This document shows positions 18,046-30,312 of a stretch of 64,000 nt of DNA, one piece after another. The stretch spans positions 1 through 64,000 of the forward strand of contig NZ_DF967922.1 of assembly GCF_001078375.1 (NCBI RefSeq). The letters run 5' to 3'. This stretch comes from Veillonella tobetsuensis (GTDB taxonomy: Bacteria > Bacillota > Negativicutes > Veillonellales > Veillonellaceae). A model generated the notes under the pieces. It worked only from the letters and a program-made list of their open reading frames with translations. It did not search any database and was not told where the DNA came from. The translations under genes were made by a program, and so were the position numbers. Numbering within the stretch: the stretch's first letter is position 1; each line of letters opens with the position of its first letter.

Positions 18046-18076
18046 AAGAAGCAAGCTGAGGCTTGCTTCTTTTTTA
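18046..18076 (+). terminator. Terminator of the Asn-Glu-Val tRNA operon
   Basis: An 11-base perfect stem AAGAAGCAAGC/GCTTGCTTCTT, TGAG loop, then TTTTT. Confidence 0.9.
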
Positions 18077-18138
18077 TTATAACTATGGTATACTGTTACA
18101 TATAGTTAAAGATTTATTCATCTCAAGGAGAGTTTGAC

Positions 18139-18990
18139 ATGAAATTAAGAGAAGTCACAACGCGTGTCAGTCTCTGTCTAGCACTAGCTTTTGTTTCTAC
18201 TTTTACAATTGCTAACGCTGCACAAAATGACACACAATCTAAAAACACTCGTTCTATTCCTATTGCACCAGTAAAAATTATTCCCGCGCCTAGTACAATT
18301 GGTACTTCATCTATTCAAATTACATCTACAACATCTAATACACCTTCAACAATTGGAAAAGCCAATTATGATGGTCATCTAGATAATTTTCCATCCCGCA
18401 AAGCAACACTTGTAGTACCTACTACACTACGTAATGAAAGCACAGCAGCTTTTAGGAAATATTTATCTGATTCTGTAGCAAGTGTATTACGCTACCCTTA
18501 TTATGATACGGTTGTAGTTAGTACAAACACTCCTCTCAGCCAAATTACAGCTGTTGATTTAGCTGAAATTGCAGCTACGCAACAATCTGAAATCGTAATC
18601 ATGCCGGTTCCTATGCAAGATATTTATGTTCAATTACCTGTAACATATCTTAGCCAATACCACCGCGATGATAGTGATGATATTCACATCCAAGCAAAAG
18701 TAAATGCTATGATTTATTACTACGATACTAACGAGGGTATTGTGCATACCATTCGCAGCGGTTTTAATCAAGTAGATGATTCTCTCACTATGCCTACCCA
18801 TAAATCTGTATGGAATAAGGTTATCAAGGATCTACTCGACAAACTACCATACAAACGTGTTCCTACAGATCGTGACCGTTATCAATCTCCTGGTATCAAC
18901 GCGGAAATGCCTGTTGTACCAGACTATGAATTCCAAGTTGAACAACCTAAAAATACCGCTTACTCCTTAAGAGGCGTTAGCGTATTATAA
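18139..18990 (+). CDS. Secreted protein of unknown function
   Basis: A 283-residue protein with a signal peptide (hydrophobic 11-25, cleavage near ANA-AQ at 27-28), then a Ser/Thr/Pro-rich linker to about 75. The mature domain starts with a strand reading ATLVVPTTLRNES and includes an alternating helix/strand region with DLAEIAATQQSEIVIMPVP. This resembles periplasmic proteins that bind and sense envelope state, but I cannot name a family. AAGGAG precedes ATG 18139 and a short promoter-like TATACT lies upstream. It is a single-gene unit ending at a shared terminator. Confidence 0.6.
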   Translation: MKLREVTTRVSLCLALAFVSTFTIANAAQNDTQSKNTRSIPIAPVKIIPAPSTIGTSSIQITSTTSNTPSTIGKANYDGHLDNFPSRKATLVVPTTLRNESTAAFRKYLSDSVASVLRYPYYDTVVVSTNTPLSQITAVDLAEIAATQQSEIVIMPVPMQDIYVQLPVTYLSQYHRDDSDDIHIQAKVNAMIYYYDTNEGIVHTIRSGFNQVDDSLTMPTHKSVWNKVIKDLLDKLPYKRVPTDRDRYQSPGINAEMPVVPDYEFQVEQPKNTAYSLRGVSVL

Positions 18991-19000
18991 TAAAAACGAA

Positions 19001-19045
19001 AAAAGCAGATATAGCATGCCTATTAGGCATGCTATATCTGCTTTT
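19001..19045. terminator. Strong bidirectional terminator
   Basis: A perfect 20-base stem with a five-base loop (TATTA), bounded by A and T runs. It ends both the secreted-protein gene on the plus strand and the atp operon on the minus strand. Confidence 0.9.
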
Positions 19046-19061
19046 ATTTGTAATTGCATAA

Positions 19062-19469
19062 TTATATGCGTTTTGTTACTTTTAAGCGAAGCAAAGCTCG
19101 AGCTAACGCATGTTCAGCACGTTCTACATCAATATCCGGTGTCGGATTCGACAAACGACCTTCTGCACGTTCTTTTGCACGTTCCGCACGATCTATATCG
19201 ATGGCTTCAGGACTTTCACAATTTGGTGTAATGATACTTACCTTATTGTTTTCAATCTCAACAAATCCACCAAAAACAGCGAAGGTTTGTTTTTTCCCTT
19301 CAGGGTCATCAATGCGTAATGGCGCCACATCAAGGGCGATAATCATAGGTGCATGATTTGGTAAAACACCAAATTCACCATCAATAGCACGTCCCACGAA
19401 AAAATTAGCTTTACCATCATATACAACCGCATCAGGTGTAATTATCGTTAGGGTCATAGGTTCCGCCAT
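19062..19469 (-). CDS. atpC: F1Fo ATP synthase epsilon subunit
   Basis: A 135-residue central-stalk subunit that couples F1 to the c-ring and can inhibit ATP hydrolysis. N-terminal beta-barrel (to about 85; GEFGVLPNHAPMI is the family signature) and a C-terminal helical hairpin. Last gene of the atp operon, three bases after atpD. Confidence 0.96.
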   Translation of the reverse strand: MAEPMTLTIITPDAVVYDGKANFFVGRAIDGEFGVLPNHAPMIIALDVAPLRIDDPEGKKQTFAVFGGFVEIENNKVSIITPNCESPEAIDIDRAERAKERAEGRLSNPTPDIDVERAEHALARALLRLKVTKRI

Positions 19470-19472
19470 GGA

Positions 19473-20915
<1,443 letters not shown>

Positions 20916-21770
20916 CTATTGCAAGGCATTTGCACCGCCAACAATTTCAGAAATTTCATTAGTAATACTGGATTGACGTAACTTGTTGTATTCAAGGCCT
21001 AAGGAGCTAATGAGTTCCCCAGCATTATCGGTAGCAGATGTCATAGCTGTCATACGAGCACCTAATTCACTAGCCGCCGCTTGTAATAATCCATTATATA
21101 AAGTAATTTCTAAATATTTTGGCAATAGTGCATCCAAAACTGATGCAGGATCTGGCATGAATTCATATTCTTCACCCTTAACCTCATCATCTGGTTGCTC
21201 TAACGGTAGAATGCGCTCTGCCTGTGCAATTTGCGTCATAGAATTTACAAAACGCGTATAAATCATGATAACTTCGTCAACTTCATGACTTTCGTACATT
21301 GAAAGTGCATGTTCCATGATAGATCGCGAATGTTCGTAACTCGGTTTATCGGAAAAACCACTGTACGATTTATCAATATGATAGTGACGTGATTTCAAGC
21401 TATCCTTTGGTTTTCGTCCAGTTGTAATAATGCAATATTCATCAGGTGTTTTTTGTCCGATTTGTTCTATTGCCATTTTTAATACATTGGACGAGTAAGC
21501 CCCTGCCAAACCTTTATCAGCACCGATAACGATATAACAAGTGCGTTTTACAGGTCTAGTTTCAAGGAGAGGACTTACGTAATCTTGTAAATCACTACTG
21601 GAGATATGACGCAAGATTTGCCCTATTTTTTCTGCGTACGGCCGCGTTGCATCAGCTTTCGCTTGAGCCCTACGAAGACGAGCAGAAGCTACCATCTTCA
21701 TCGCTTTTGTAATTTGTTGCGTATTGGTAACACTCTTTATGCGCTTTCGCAAATCTTGTGCACTAGCCAT
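20916..21770 (-). CDS. atpG: F1Fo ATP synthase gamma subunit
   Basis: The 284-residue rotor shaft. Long N- and C-terminal helices and the conserved ITKAMKMVASARLRRAQ region near the start identify it. The ribosome site AAGGAGG lies inside the end of atpA, four bases before the atpG start, indicating coupled translation. Confidence 0.97.
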   Translation of the reverse strand: MASAQDLRKRIKSVTNTQQITKAMKMVASARLRRAQAKADATRPYAEKIGQILRHISSSDLQDYVSPLLETRPVKRTCYIVIGADKGLAGAYSSNVLKMAIEQIGQKTPDEYCIITTGRKPKDSLKSRHYHIDKSYSGFSDKPSYEHSRSIMEHALSMYESHEVDEVIMIYTRFVNSMTQIAQAERILPLEQPDDEVKGEEYEFMPDPASVLDALLPKYLEITLYNGLLQAAASELGARMTAMTSATDNAGELISSLGLEYNKLRQSSITNEISEIVGGANALQ

Positions 21771-21773
21771 ACA

Positions 21774-23312
21774 TTACGCCTCCTTACGGGAAACTAATGT
21801 ATGTGTAGCACCAAAGGCTTCTACACATTCTGGAATAGCTTGTTTCAACAAGTTTTCAGTTGCTTCATCAAGTTTATTTGTAGTTTCAATATTACTGATG
21901 ATTTCAGGATAATTAGCACGAATAAAGCGTAATAATTCAGATTCAAAAGCTAATACATCAGCAACTTGAATATTGGCTAAGTACCCTTTTGTACCAGCAT
22001 ACAAATTAATAACCATTTCAGCCACACTCATTGGTTCGTATTGACCTTGTTTTAACATTTCAGTCAATCGTTCACCACGGTCTAACTGTGCTTTTGTAGC
22101 TGCATCAAGATCGGAGCCGAACTGAGCAAAAGCAGCCAATTCACGATATTGTGCAAGGTCCAAACGCAATTGGCCTGCAACTTGTTTCATCGCTTTAGTT
22201 TGCGCACTACCACCTACACGGGATACGGACAAACCAACGTCAACAGCTGGACGAATACCAGAATAGAACATATCTGTGCCCAAGAAAATTTGACCATCAG
22301 TGATGGAAATTACGTTTGTTGGAATATACGCAGATACGTCACCCGCTTGTGTTTCAATGATAGGCAACGCCGTAATTGAACCACCACCTAGTTCAGGTGA
22401 TAACTTAGCAGCACGTTCTAATAGACGGCTGTGTAAGTAGAATACGTCGCCTGGATACGCTTCGCGCCCTGGTGGACGGCGTAATAATAGGGACATAGCG
22501 CGGTATGCAGCCGCTTGTTTAGTTAAGTCATCATATACACAAAGTACATGTTTACCTTTGTACATAAAATATTCGCCCATCGCAACACCTGCATATGGGG
22601 CGATATATTGTAATGGTGCCCCTGTAGAAGCACTAGCAGAAACTACGATTGTATAGTCTAATGCACCAGTTTCTTCTAATTTTTGTACTACACGAGCTAC
22701 GGTAGATTCTTTTTGACCAATAGCTACATAGATACAAATAACATCTTTACCCTTTTGGTTGATGATTGTATCGAGAGCGATTGCTGTTTTACCTGTGCCA
22801 CGGTCACCGATGATAAGCTCACGTTGGCCACGGCCAATCGGTACCATGGAGTCAATTGCTTTCAAACCAGTTTGTAATGGTTCATTAACAGATTGACGAT
22901 CCGCAATACCAGGCGCTGGATGTTCTACAGGACGACGTTCTGTAGATTGAATAGCACCCTTGCCATCAATAGGTTGACCCAATGGGTTAACAACACGACC
23001 AATGAGGGCATCCCCTACTGGTACATCCATAATTTTGCCAGTCCGACGTACTTCGTCGCCTTCTTTAATCAAGAAGTCGTCACCAAGTAGTACGGCACCA
23101 ACATTATCTAATTCCAAGTTCAAAACCAAGCCATATACGCCGTGTGGCAATTCTAACAATTCACCGGCCATGGCTCTTTCAAGACCATAAATATGGGCGA
23201 TGCCATCCCCCACGTCAAGGACAGTACCCACGTCATCGACATTAAGGTCAACATCATAGTCCTGAATCTGCTGTTTGATTATAGCAGTGATTTCTTCAGG
23301 CTTCATTTTCAT
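21774..23312 (-). CDS. atpA: F1Fo ATP synthase alpha subunit
   Basis: A 512-residue non-catalytic nucleotide-binding subunit: barrel domain, Walker [11 protein letters not shown] (about 169-178) and the [14 protein letters not shown] signature near 360-375. Third from the end of the operon. Confidence 0.98.
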   Translation of the reverse strand: MKMKPEEITAIIKQQIQDYDVDLNVDDVGTVLDVGDGIAHIYGLERAMAGELLELPHGVYGLVLNLELDNVGAVLLGDDFLIKEGDEVRRTGKIMDVPVGDALIGRVVNPLGQPIDGKGAIQSTERRPVEHPAPGIADRQSVNEPLQTGLKAIDSMVPIGRGQRELIIGDRGTGKTAIALDTIINQKGKDVICIYVAIGQKESTVARVVQKLEETGALDYTIVVSASASTGAPLQYIAPYAGVAMGEYFMYKGKHVLCVYDDLTKQAAAYRAMSLLLRRPPGREAYPGDVFYLHSRLLERAAKLSPELGGGSITALPIIETQAGDVSAYIPTNVISITDGQIFLGTDMFYSGIRPAVDVGLSVSRVGGSAQTKAMKQVAGQLRLDLAQYRELAAFAQFGSDLDAATKAQLDRGERLTEMLKQGQYEPMSVAEMVINLYAGTKGYLANIQVADVLAFESELLRFIRANYPEIISNIETTNKLDEATENLLKQAIPECVEAFGATHTLVSRKEA

Positions 23313-23322
23313 ATATACCCAT

Positions 23323-23880
23323 TCACCCCAATCTAATAGAGTCAGTTCGTACTAACGTTTTTTTCAATTCGTCTAAGCGACGTGCAATCGAGCCATCAAT
23401 GCGTTTATCACCAATTTGAATGATAATACCACCCATGATTGTAGAATCTTGACGCATCGATATAATGACATCTTTGCCAGTCATCGCTTGTAATTTAGCT
23501 TGTACATCATCACGCAATGTATCAGTTAACGGTTCTGCTACAGTAACAATAGCCTCCAAAATTCCACGTGCTTCGCGAGATTTTTTTATGAAAGCTCTAA
23601 TTGTATCTTGCAAATAACGATATCTACCACGTTTAACCATGACATACATAAAATGAAGTACTGTCTTTTCTACAGCAGTATCAAAGACCTTTCCAAGTAG
23701 AGAAATCTTTGCATCTGCTTCTACAATAGGATTATTAATAAACCCTACCAATTCTGGTTGTTCATTAAGAACAGAGGCCACATATAAAAGATTTTCTTCT
23801 GTAGTTACTAAATTACCTTGTTCTTGAGCTAGCTCTAACATAGCTGAACTGTATTTATCTGCTACAATTTCTGTGCTCAT
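23323..23880 (-). CDS. atpH: F1Fo ATP synthase delta subunit
   Basis: A 185-residue peripheral-stalk subunit connecting F1 to b. N-terminal helical bundle followed by the conserved C-terminal [15 protein letters not shown] region. Weak ribosome site; four bases separate it from atpF, so coupling is likely. Confidence 0.95.
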   Translation of the reverse strand: MSTEIVADKYSSAMLELAQEQGNLVTTEENLLYVASVLNEQPELVGFINNPIVEADAKISLLGKVFDTAVEKTVLHFMYVMVKRGRYRYLQDTIRAFIKKSREARGILEAIVTVAEPLTDTLRDDVQAKLQAMTGKDVIISMRQDSTIMGGIIIQIGDKRIDGSIARRLDELKKTLVRTDSIRLG

Positions 23881-23884
23881 AATA

Positions 23885-24382
23885 TCACAACCCTATCGTT
23901 TTACTATCAAGTTTCGCAATAGCGTCTTCAATTAGTTTTGTATTAGTTTCGCTGTCCATATCTTTTGCCACAACTTTAGTCGCCATTGCAACAGATAAGG
24001 AAATAACTTCGTTGCGCAAATTATTCATAGCACGATCACGTTCATTTACAATATCTTGACGAGCTCGTTCTTTCTCACGTTCAATTTGTTCACGAGCTGC
24101 TGCCAATTGTTCACGTGTAGTCGCTTCTGCTTGTTGCACCGCCTTTTCAACGATTTGTTGAGCCTCTTGGCGAGCATTTGCAATTTGCGCAGCATAATCA
24201 GCTTTGAATTGTTCCGCTTCAGTTCGAGCAGCTTGAGCATCTGCTAAATCCTTAGCAATGCGTTCTTTGCGCTCTTGCATCATAGAAACCAATGGTTTAT
24301 ATGCAAAGCGTGCTAAAATCCAAACTAATATAAAAAAGTTTAGCATTTGAGCAAGAATTGTCCCTAGCGTTAAATCTACCAA
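23885..24382 (-). CDS. atpF: F1Fo ATP synthase b subunit
   Basis: A 165-residue stator subunit. One membrane helix (about 6-26) then a long charged coiled coil rich in A, E, Q and R to about residue 135. The start codon is TTG at 24382, with AGGAGG seven bases upstream; no ATG fits. Confidence 0.94.
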   Translation of the reverse strand: MVDLTLGTILAQMLNFFILVWILARFAYKPLVSMMQERKERIAKDLADAQAARTEAEQFKADYAAQIANARQEAQQIVEKAVQQAEATTREQLAAAREQIEREKERARQDIVNERDRAMNNLRNEVISLSVAMATKVVAKDMDSETNTKLIEDAIAKLDSKTIGL

Positions 24383-24400
24383 GGTCGTTCCTCCTCGCTA

Positions 24401-25322
<922 letters not shown>

Positions 25323-25552
25323 AAACTCAACCCCTTTCTCACGTAGCAATATAAATTTTATATATATCCCTATAATATATATCTATGTATTATCATACCT
25401 CTTTATAGGTATATAATCAACACTTCTAGAGTAAACAATTCATAAATTACATACCAAAAATGCATTTTACGCATTCAAAAAAATTATGTTAGAGGTATGT
25501 TTAGCCCTTATATCATGCGTTTTAACCTCATCATTCAATGTAATAAATTTTA

Positions 25553-25915
25553 TTACTTACTTAATCGCCAAAATATGATATACAAGATAGGCTGTATAAG
25601 TACAATTGCAATGAATAAACTCTCAACTTTTACACCAGGCATTTGTAACCCTATAACGACAAATGCGCCAATCAGCGTAAATCGCCACATCATTTGACGA
25701 CGCGCCTTTGCCACAGCCTGATGTGGGTTTCCATAGGCCAATCCTTTATTATGTAAACCTAATAGCACTAAATAAACCATCATGGTCAACATGCCCCACA
25801 ACCAACCGAGCATATACTGATTCCATCCAACTACATATTGGATAAGTAGGCCTAAAAAGGTAACAAAAAAACAGGCCCATAGTACATGACGTATGAATTT
25901 AATGTATTGATTCAT
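25553..25915 (-). CDS. atpI: ATP synthase subunit I (AtpI family)
   Basis: A 120-residue four-helix membrane protein just upstream of atpB. Members of this family help c-ring assembly. It has no strong motifs; the call rests on position, size and topology. The gap of about 230 bases to atpB contains only AT-rich sequence. Confidence 0.7.
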   Translation of the reverse strand: MNQYIKFIRHVLWACFFVTFLGLLIQYVVGWNQYMLGWLWGMLTMMVYLVLLGLHNKGLAYGNPHQAVAKARRQMMWRFTLIGAFVVIGLQMPGVKVESLFIAIVLIQPILYIIFWRLSK

Positions 25916-25925
25916 AAATACCTCA

Positions 25926-26120
25926 CTATTTAACCTGTTTATATAACATATAAAAGCCTGTTACAGCACCGATTAAACCAAGAATAACCATGCATAATGG
26001 CATAGTATCCATCCAGGTATCCAGTTTATATCCTATCCAGATAAATCCACCGATACAAAATAGAAGGGTCAGCCCTGCCGATGTAGCCATCGCCAGAGCT
26101 TTCACCATATCCTTGTCCAT
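25926..26120 (-). CDS. AtpZ-like small membrane protein
   Basis: A 64-residue protein with two membrane helices (about 8-30 and 42-60), the size and topology of AtpZ/AtpI-type proteins that precede atp operons. The start at 26120 is one base after the wecB stop; a longer frame reaching 26408 would overlap wecB for nearly 290 bases and is rejected. Translation probably depends on wecB termination because no good ribosome site is visible. Confidence 0.7.
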   Translation of the reverse strand: MDKDMVKALAMATSAGLTLLFCIGGFIWIGYKLDTWMDTMPLCMVILGLIGAVTGFYMLYKQVK

Positions 26121-26121
26121 A

Positions 26122-27264
26122 TTATTTACCAAATCGATCTGGTCGATTAGCATCGCCCAAGAATTCATGACGCAAAGCTTGTAAAATCCGTTCAGATGCC
26201 TTGCCATCACCATATGGATTGACGGAATTAGACATCGTTTTATATGCCTCTTCGTCATGTAACAGCTCATATGCAGCCTTATACACGGCATCTTTATTGG
26301 TACCCACAAGACGAACTGTGCCCGCATCAACAGCTTCTGGGCGCTCTGTAGTATCACGCAATACAAGAACTGGTTTACCAAGAGCAGGCGCTTCCTCTTG
26401 AATGCCACCGGAATCAGTTAAAATCAAGTAAGACTTAGCCATTAAATTTGCAAATGGTTCATAGTCTAAAGGATCAATTAATATTACACGATCAACATCA
26501 CCTAGTTCCTCTTGTACCACTTGACGTACCTTAGGATTCTTATGCACAGGAAATACCACTTGAATATCAACAAAATCATTTAGTAAATCGCGAATAGCTT
26601 GATATACGTGACGCATAGGTTCCCCTAGATTTTCACGACGATGAGTTGTAACAAGTACAGTTCTTTTATTTGAATCAAGCGCATTGATTGCGGCATCGCT
26701 AAATATGTAGTTATCTTTTACAGTTGTATCTAATGCATCAATTACAGTATTACCTGTTACATATAGATGGTCTGTATTAATATTTTCTCGTTTCAAATTC
26801 GCTTCAGAACTAGCAGTAGGAGCAAAATGATAGGTTGCCAAAGAACCGGTCAACTTGCGGTTCATTTCTTCTGGGAATGGAGAGTAAATATCACCTGTAC
26901 GAAGACCAGCTTCAACATGACCTACAGGAATCTCTTGATAAAAAGATGCTAATGCACCAGCGAAAGTAGTCGTCGTATCACCATGAACGAGTACTACATC
27001 GGGTTTAGCCTCTTCTAAAACAGATTTCAACCCCATCAATGCACGATTGGTTACATCATAAAGAGTTTGACCTTGACTCATGATATTCAAATCATAATCA
27101 GGTGTAATATCAAATAAGCGCAACACTTGATCGAGCATATCCCGATGTTGTGCTGTTACAGTTACAATCGGTTCCATATCAGGTGCTGCCTCTAAGGCCT
27201 TTACAAGAGGAGCCATTTTGATTGCCTCTGGTCTAGTACCAAAGATTGTCATTACTTTTAACAT
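26122..27264 (-). CDS. wecB: UDP-N-acetylglucosamine 2-epimerase (non-hydrolysing)
   Basis: Interconverts UDP-GlcNAc and UDP-ManNAc for surface glycans. The 380 residues contain [12 protein letters not shown] near the start, the catalytic-site motif [11 protein letters not shown] and [16 protein letters not shown] lies before ATG 27264. It is separated from the wecA-like gene by a terminator and leads directly into atpZ and atpI, an unusual start for an atp operon. Confidence 0.94.
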   Translation of the reverse strand: MLKVMTIFGTRPEAIKMAPLVKALEAAPDMEPIVTVTAQHRDMLDQVLRLFDITPDYDLNIMSQGQTLYDVTNRALMGLKSVLEEAKPDVVLVHGDTTTTFAGALASFYQEIPVGHVEAGLRTGDIYSPFPEEMNRKLTGSLATYHFAPTASSEANLKRENINTDHLYVTGNTVIDALDTTVKDNYIFSDAAINALDSNKRTVLVTTHRRENLGEPMRHVYQAIRDLLNDFVDIQVVFPVHKNPKVRQVVQEELGDVDRVILIDPLDYEPFANLMAKSYLILTDSGGIQEEAPALGKPVLVLRDTTERPEAVDAGTVRLVGTNKDAVYKAAYELLHDEEAYKTMSNSVNPYGDGKASERILQALRHEFLGDANRPDRFGK

Positions 27265-27290
27265 TTACTCATCCTCCACGGAGTCTAATA

Positions 27291-27313
27291 AAAAAGGGGC
27301 GCTAAGCGCCCCT
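27291..27313 (-). terminator. Terminator after the wecA/tagO-type gene
   Basis: Stem AGGGGCGCT/AGCGCCCCT (with AA loop, one base skew) followed by TTTTTTA on the minus strand. Confidence 0.8.
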
Positions 27314-27320
27314 ACAGTGG

Positions 27321-28475
27321 TTACTCTTTTTTAGAATCATCCTCTGAATGTTCTAATACTTTCGCCAATTCTTCGCGATCAAAGGAAATCGTTTCATCTA
27401 AATCGCTACGTTCAATTGTAGGGCTTGGTAATGGGTGCCCCGCCGCATCACTGTGCGTAATAACACCCAAGCGACGAGCCACATAGATACTACATAGGAA
27501 AATAGCTAAGACTAGTACGCAACCAATCCAAGCATTAACCTCTGCTACGATAACAGAAACACCGCCAAAGAGCGCTGTAACTGCATACATCATAAGCACA
27601 GCCTGTTTTTGAGATAAACCTTGTGCTAACAAACGATGATGCACATGACCTTTATCAGGTTTAAAGATAGGTCGTCCACTAATCTTACGACGTACGATAG
27701 CAAACAAAGTATCTAGTATTGGTAAACCAAGAACAATAGCGGGAACCACTAATGCTATAGTAGCCGCTGTCTTAACAGCGCCCATCACAGATATAGCAGC
27801 TAAGGTATATCCTAATAGCATTGAACCAGTATCACCCATAAATATTTTAGCGGGATTAAAATTATAACGCAAGAAACCTACAGTAGCACCAGCTAATGCT
27901 AATGCAATACAAGCTAAATCAATTTGACCTAATTGCAATGTCATAGCACATACTGCGACACAAGCGATGAAAGAAATCCCCGCCGCTAATCCATCAAGTC
28001 CATCGATAAGGTTGACGATATTCGTAAATCCTACAATCCAGAAAATCGTCAATGGAATAGCCCAGTATTTCAAATATACAACGCCACCCCATGGTAAATT
28101 GATAAAATCAACGCGAATATCATAGGCCACGAGAATAGCAGCCGCAATAATTTGCCCCATCAACTTAGTCTTTGGTTCGATTTGTCGGATATCATCCCAA
28201 ATACCAACGAGTACCAAAATAACGGTACCTAGCACGAACCCAAATAATTTATGGTCATGAGGAATACTATCATTGAATAATACAGACCCCATATACCCAA
28301 GAAAAATCGCTAACCCGCCAAGGCGTGGTATAGCCCCTTGATGCACTTTACGAGCATCAGGTTTATCAATGGCCCCTACGGCAACCGCAAAGCGTTTCAC
28401 CAAAGGGGTAAGTGCATAAGTTATGACGAGAGCCAACACAAAGGCCCACACATAATCAGGCACATACTCACTCAT
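27321..28475 (-). CDS. wecA: Undecaprenyl-phosphate GlcNAc-1-phosphate transferase (WecA/TagO family)
   Basis: Starts lipid-linked glycan synthesis by moving a sugar-1-phosphate onto undecaprenyl phosphate. The 384-residue polytopic protein has DKPDARKVHQGAIPRLGG (about 37-54), NLIDGLDGLAAG (catalytic Asp), FMGDTGSM and the HVHHRL loop for UDP-sugar binding; the C-terminal 40 residues are an acidic tail. WecA and TagO are not separable here. A wecB-type epimerase is adjacent, which fits an enterobacterial-common-antigen-like or teichoic-type glycan. Confidence 0.9.
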   Translation of the reverse strand: MSEYVPDYVWAFVLALVITYALTPLVKRFAVAVGAIDKPDARKVHQGAIPRLGGLAIFLGYMGSVLFNDSIPHDHKLFGFVLGTVILVLVGIWDDIRQIEPKTKLMGQIIAAAILVAYDIRVDFINLPWGGVVYLKYWAIPLTIFWIVGFTNIVNLIDGLDGLAAGISFIACVAVCAMTLQLGQIDLACIALALAGATVGFLRYNFNPAKIFMGDTGSMLLGYTLAAISVMGAVKTAATIALVVPAIVLGLPILDTLFAIVRRKISGRPIFKPDKGHVHHRLLAQGLSQKQAVLMMYAVTALFGGVSVIVAEVNAWIGCVLVLAIFLCSIYVARRLGVITHSDAAGHPLPSPTIERSDLDETISFDREELAKVLEHSEDDSKKE

Positions 28476-28521
28476 AAGTACACCTCCAACAACTCGAATT
28501 CACTAAATTCGAGGTTTCAAC

Positions 28522-29880
28522 TTAGTTTGTTAAGCTGCGAATAGGTGCTGGGATACGACCACCACGAGCAATAAATTCAGCTGCACTATAAGGGCTTACT
28601 TCAATGATTGGCGCATAACCTAAAAGACCGCCAAATTCAACAACTTCGCCCACAGTTTTACCAGGAACTGGAATAACACGTACAGCTGTCGTTTTATTAT
28701 TAATCATACCAATTGCAGATTCATCAGCGATGATTGCAGAAATTGTATCTGCTGTTGTATCACCAGGAATAGCAATCATATCTAAACCTACAGAGCATAC
28801 ACAAGTCATAGCCTCGAGTTTATCAAGCGATAAACTACCACAAGCTACTGCATCAATCATACCCGCATCTTCAGATACAGGAATGAAAGCACCACTCAAA
28901 CCACCTACGTGAGAAGACGCCATAAGGCCGCCTTTTTTAACCGCATCATTCAAAAGAGCTAATGCAGCCGTAGTACCATGGCAACCACAAGAGGATAAAC
29001 CCATTTCTTCAAGTACATGAGCTACGGAGTCACCTACTGCAGGCGTTGGTGCCAAGGACAAGTCGATAATGCCAAATGGTTTACCAAGGCGACGAGAAGC
29101 CTCTTGTGCCACCAATTGACCAACACGAGTAATTTTAAAAGCAGTGCGTTTAATCGTTTCCGCTACTACATCAAATGGTTCGCCACGAACAGCTTCAAGA
29201 GCATGTTTTACAACACCTGGGCCAGATACACCTACGGAAATAGCGCTATCACCTTCGGTTACGCCGAAGAAAGCACCTGCCATAAATGGATTATCTTCTA
29301 CAGGATTACAGAAAATAACGAGCTTAGCACAACCAAGTGCATCATTATCTTTAGTAAGGTCAGCCGTCTTTTTAACGATAATGCCCATATCACGAACCGC
29401 ATCCATATTGATGCCCGTTTTAGTGGAACCAACACCTACAGAACTACATACGATATCTGTAGTTGCCAATGCTTCTGGAATAGAGTCGATAAGAATGCGA
29501 TCAGCCTTTGTAGCACCTTTTGTAACAAGAGCAGAAAAACCACCAATAAAGTTAACACCTACGGTTTTAGCCGCACGATCAAGTGCCTCAGCGATTGGCA
29601 CATAAGATGTCAAATCACTACCACCGGCCACTAAGGAAATTGGTGTAACGGAAATACGTTTATTAATGATAGGTACACCGAACTCACGTTCAATATCTTC
29701 ACCGGTCCTTACCAAGTGCTCTGCCTCTTTAGTAATGCGATCATAAATGCGGTCACATAGTTCTTTGCCAGAGCTAGATGCACATTCTAACAAGCTAATC
29801 CCCATTGTAATGGTCCGCACATCGAGCTTGTTGTCGTGAATCATCTGATTTGTTTCAAGAATATTGTCGATAGATAACAT
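28522..29880 (-). CDS. PFL/UPF0210 family protein (DUF711)
   Basis: A 452-residue cytosolic protein of the UPF0210 family, almost always paired with a UPF0237 ACT protein as here. The conserved glycines and the [12 protein letters not shown] segment place it; biochemical activity is not established. It follows the ACT gene by ten bases, with AAGGAGG before ATG 29880. Confidence 0.9.
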   Translation of the reverse strand: MLSIDNILETNQMIHDNKLDVRTITMGISLLECASSSGKELCDRIYDRITKEAEHLVRTGEDIEREFGVPIINKRISVTPISLVAGGSDLTSYVPIAEALDRAAKTVGVNFIGGFSALVTKGATKADRILIDSIPEALATTDIVCSSVGVGSTKTGINMDAVRDMGIIVKKTADLTKDNDALGCAKLVIFCNPVEDNPFMAGAFFGVTEGDSAISVGVSGPGVVKHALEAVRGEPFDVVAETIKRTAFKITRVGQLVAQEASRRLGKPFGIIDLSLAPTPAVGDSVAHVLEEMGLSSCGCHGTTAALALLNDAVKKGGLMASSHVGGLSGAFIPVSEDAGMIDAVACGSLSLDKLEAMTCVCSVGLDMIAIPGDTTADTISAIIADESAIGMINNKTTAVRVIPVPGKTVGEVVEFGGLLGYAPIIEVSPYSAAEFIARGGRIPAPIRSLTN

Positions 29881-29890
29881 GGGCGCCTCC

Positions 29891-30166
29891 TTATCCTACG
29901 CGATGCATGCTAAGGAAGATATCAGCATGTTGTGCACGAATTTCTACGCCCAATGTATTACCTAGTTGAGTTAAAGCGTCTTGAATTGATGTTAAGTCCT
30001 TCGCTTCTTCTGTTTCAGTCTCACACATCATAATCATATTAAATAAACCGTCTAGAATGGTTTGATTAATAGATAAAATATTCACTTTATGTTCAGCTAA
30101 TACAGTGCTAACACCTGCGATAATACCTACGCGGTCTACACCCACTACGGTAACTACTAATTTCAT
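29891..30166 (-). CDS. ACT domain protein (UPF0237)
   Basis: A 91-residue stand-alone ACT domain (beta-alpha-beta-beta-alpha-beta; [20 protein letters not shown] at the start of the fold). The partner of the UPF0210 protein; ACT domains bind amino acids, so an allosteric role is likely but not shown. Confidence 0.9.
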   Translation of the reverse strand: MKLVVTVVGVDRVGIIAGVSTVLAEHKVNILSINQTILDGLFNMIMMCETETEEAKDLTSIQDALTQLGNTLGVEIRAQHADIFLSMHRVG

Positions 30167-30312
30167 AAAATCACCTTTTCTGACTCACTACAAACTATGC
30201 AAATGTAAATCCATGCAAACTAAGCACATGGAAATCCATTCATTCTATAAACTATATTAATATATTATATCATATATATCACAATAACAGCGTGAAAAGT
30301 TTATGAGAATAC

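Noticed and set aside
26121-26408. Upstream extension of the AtpZ-like frame to 26408
   Set aside because: It would overlap wecB for nearly 290 bases; the ATG at 26120 directly after wecB gives a normal small membrane protein.
29017-29634. A 205-residue open frame antisense to the UPF0210 gene
   Set aside because: Shadow of the opposite strand with no ribosome site.
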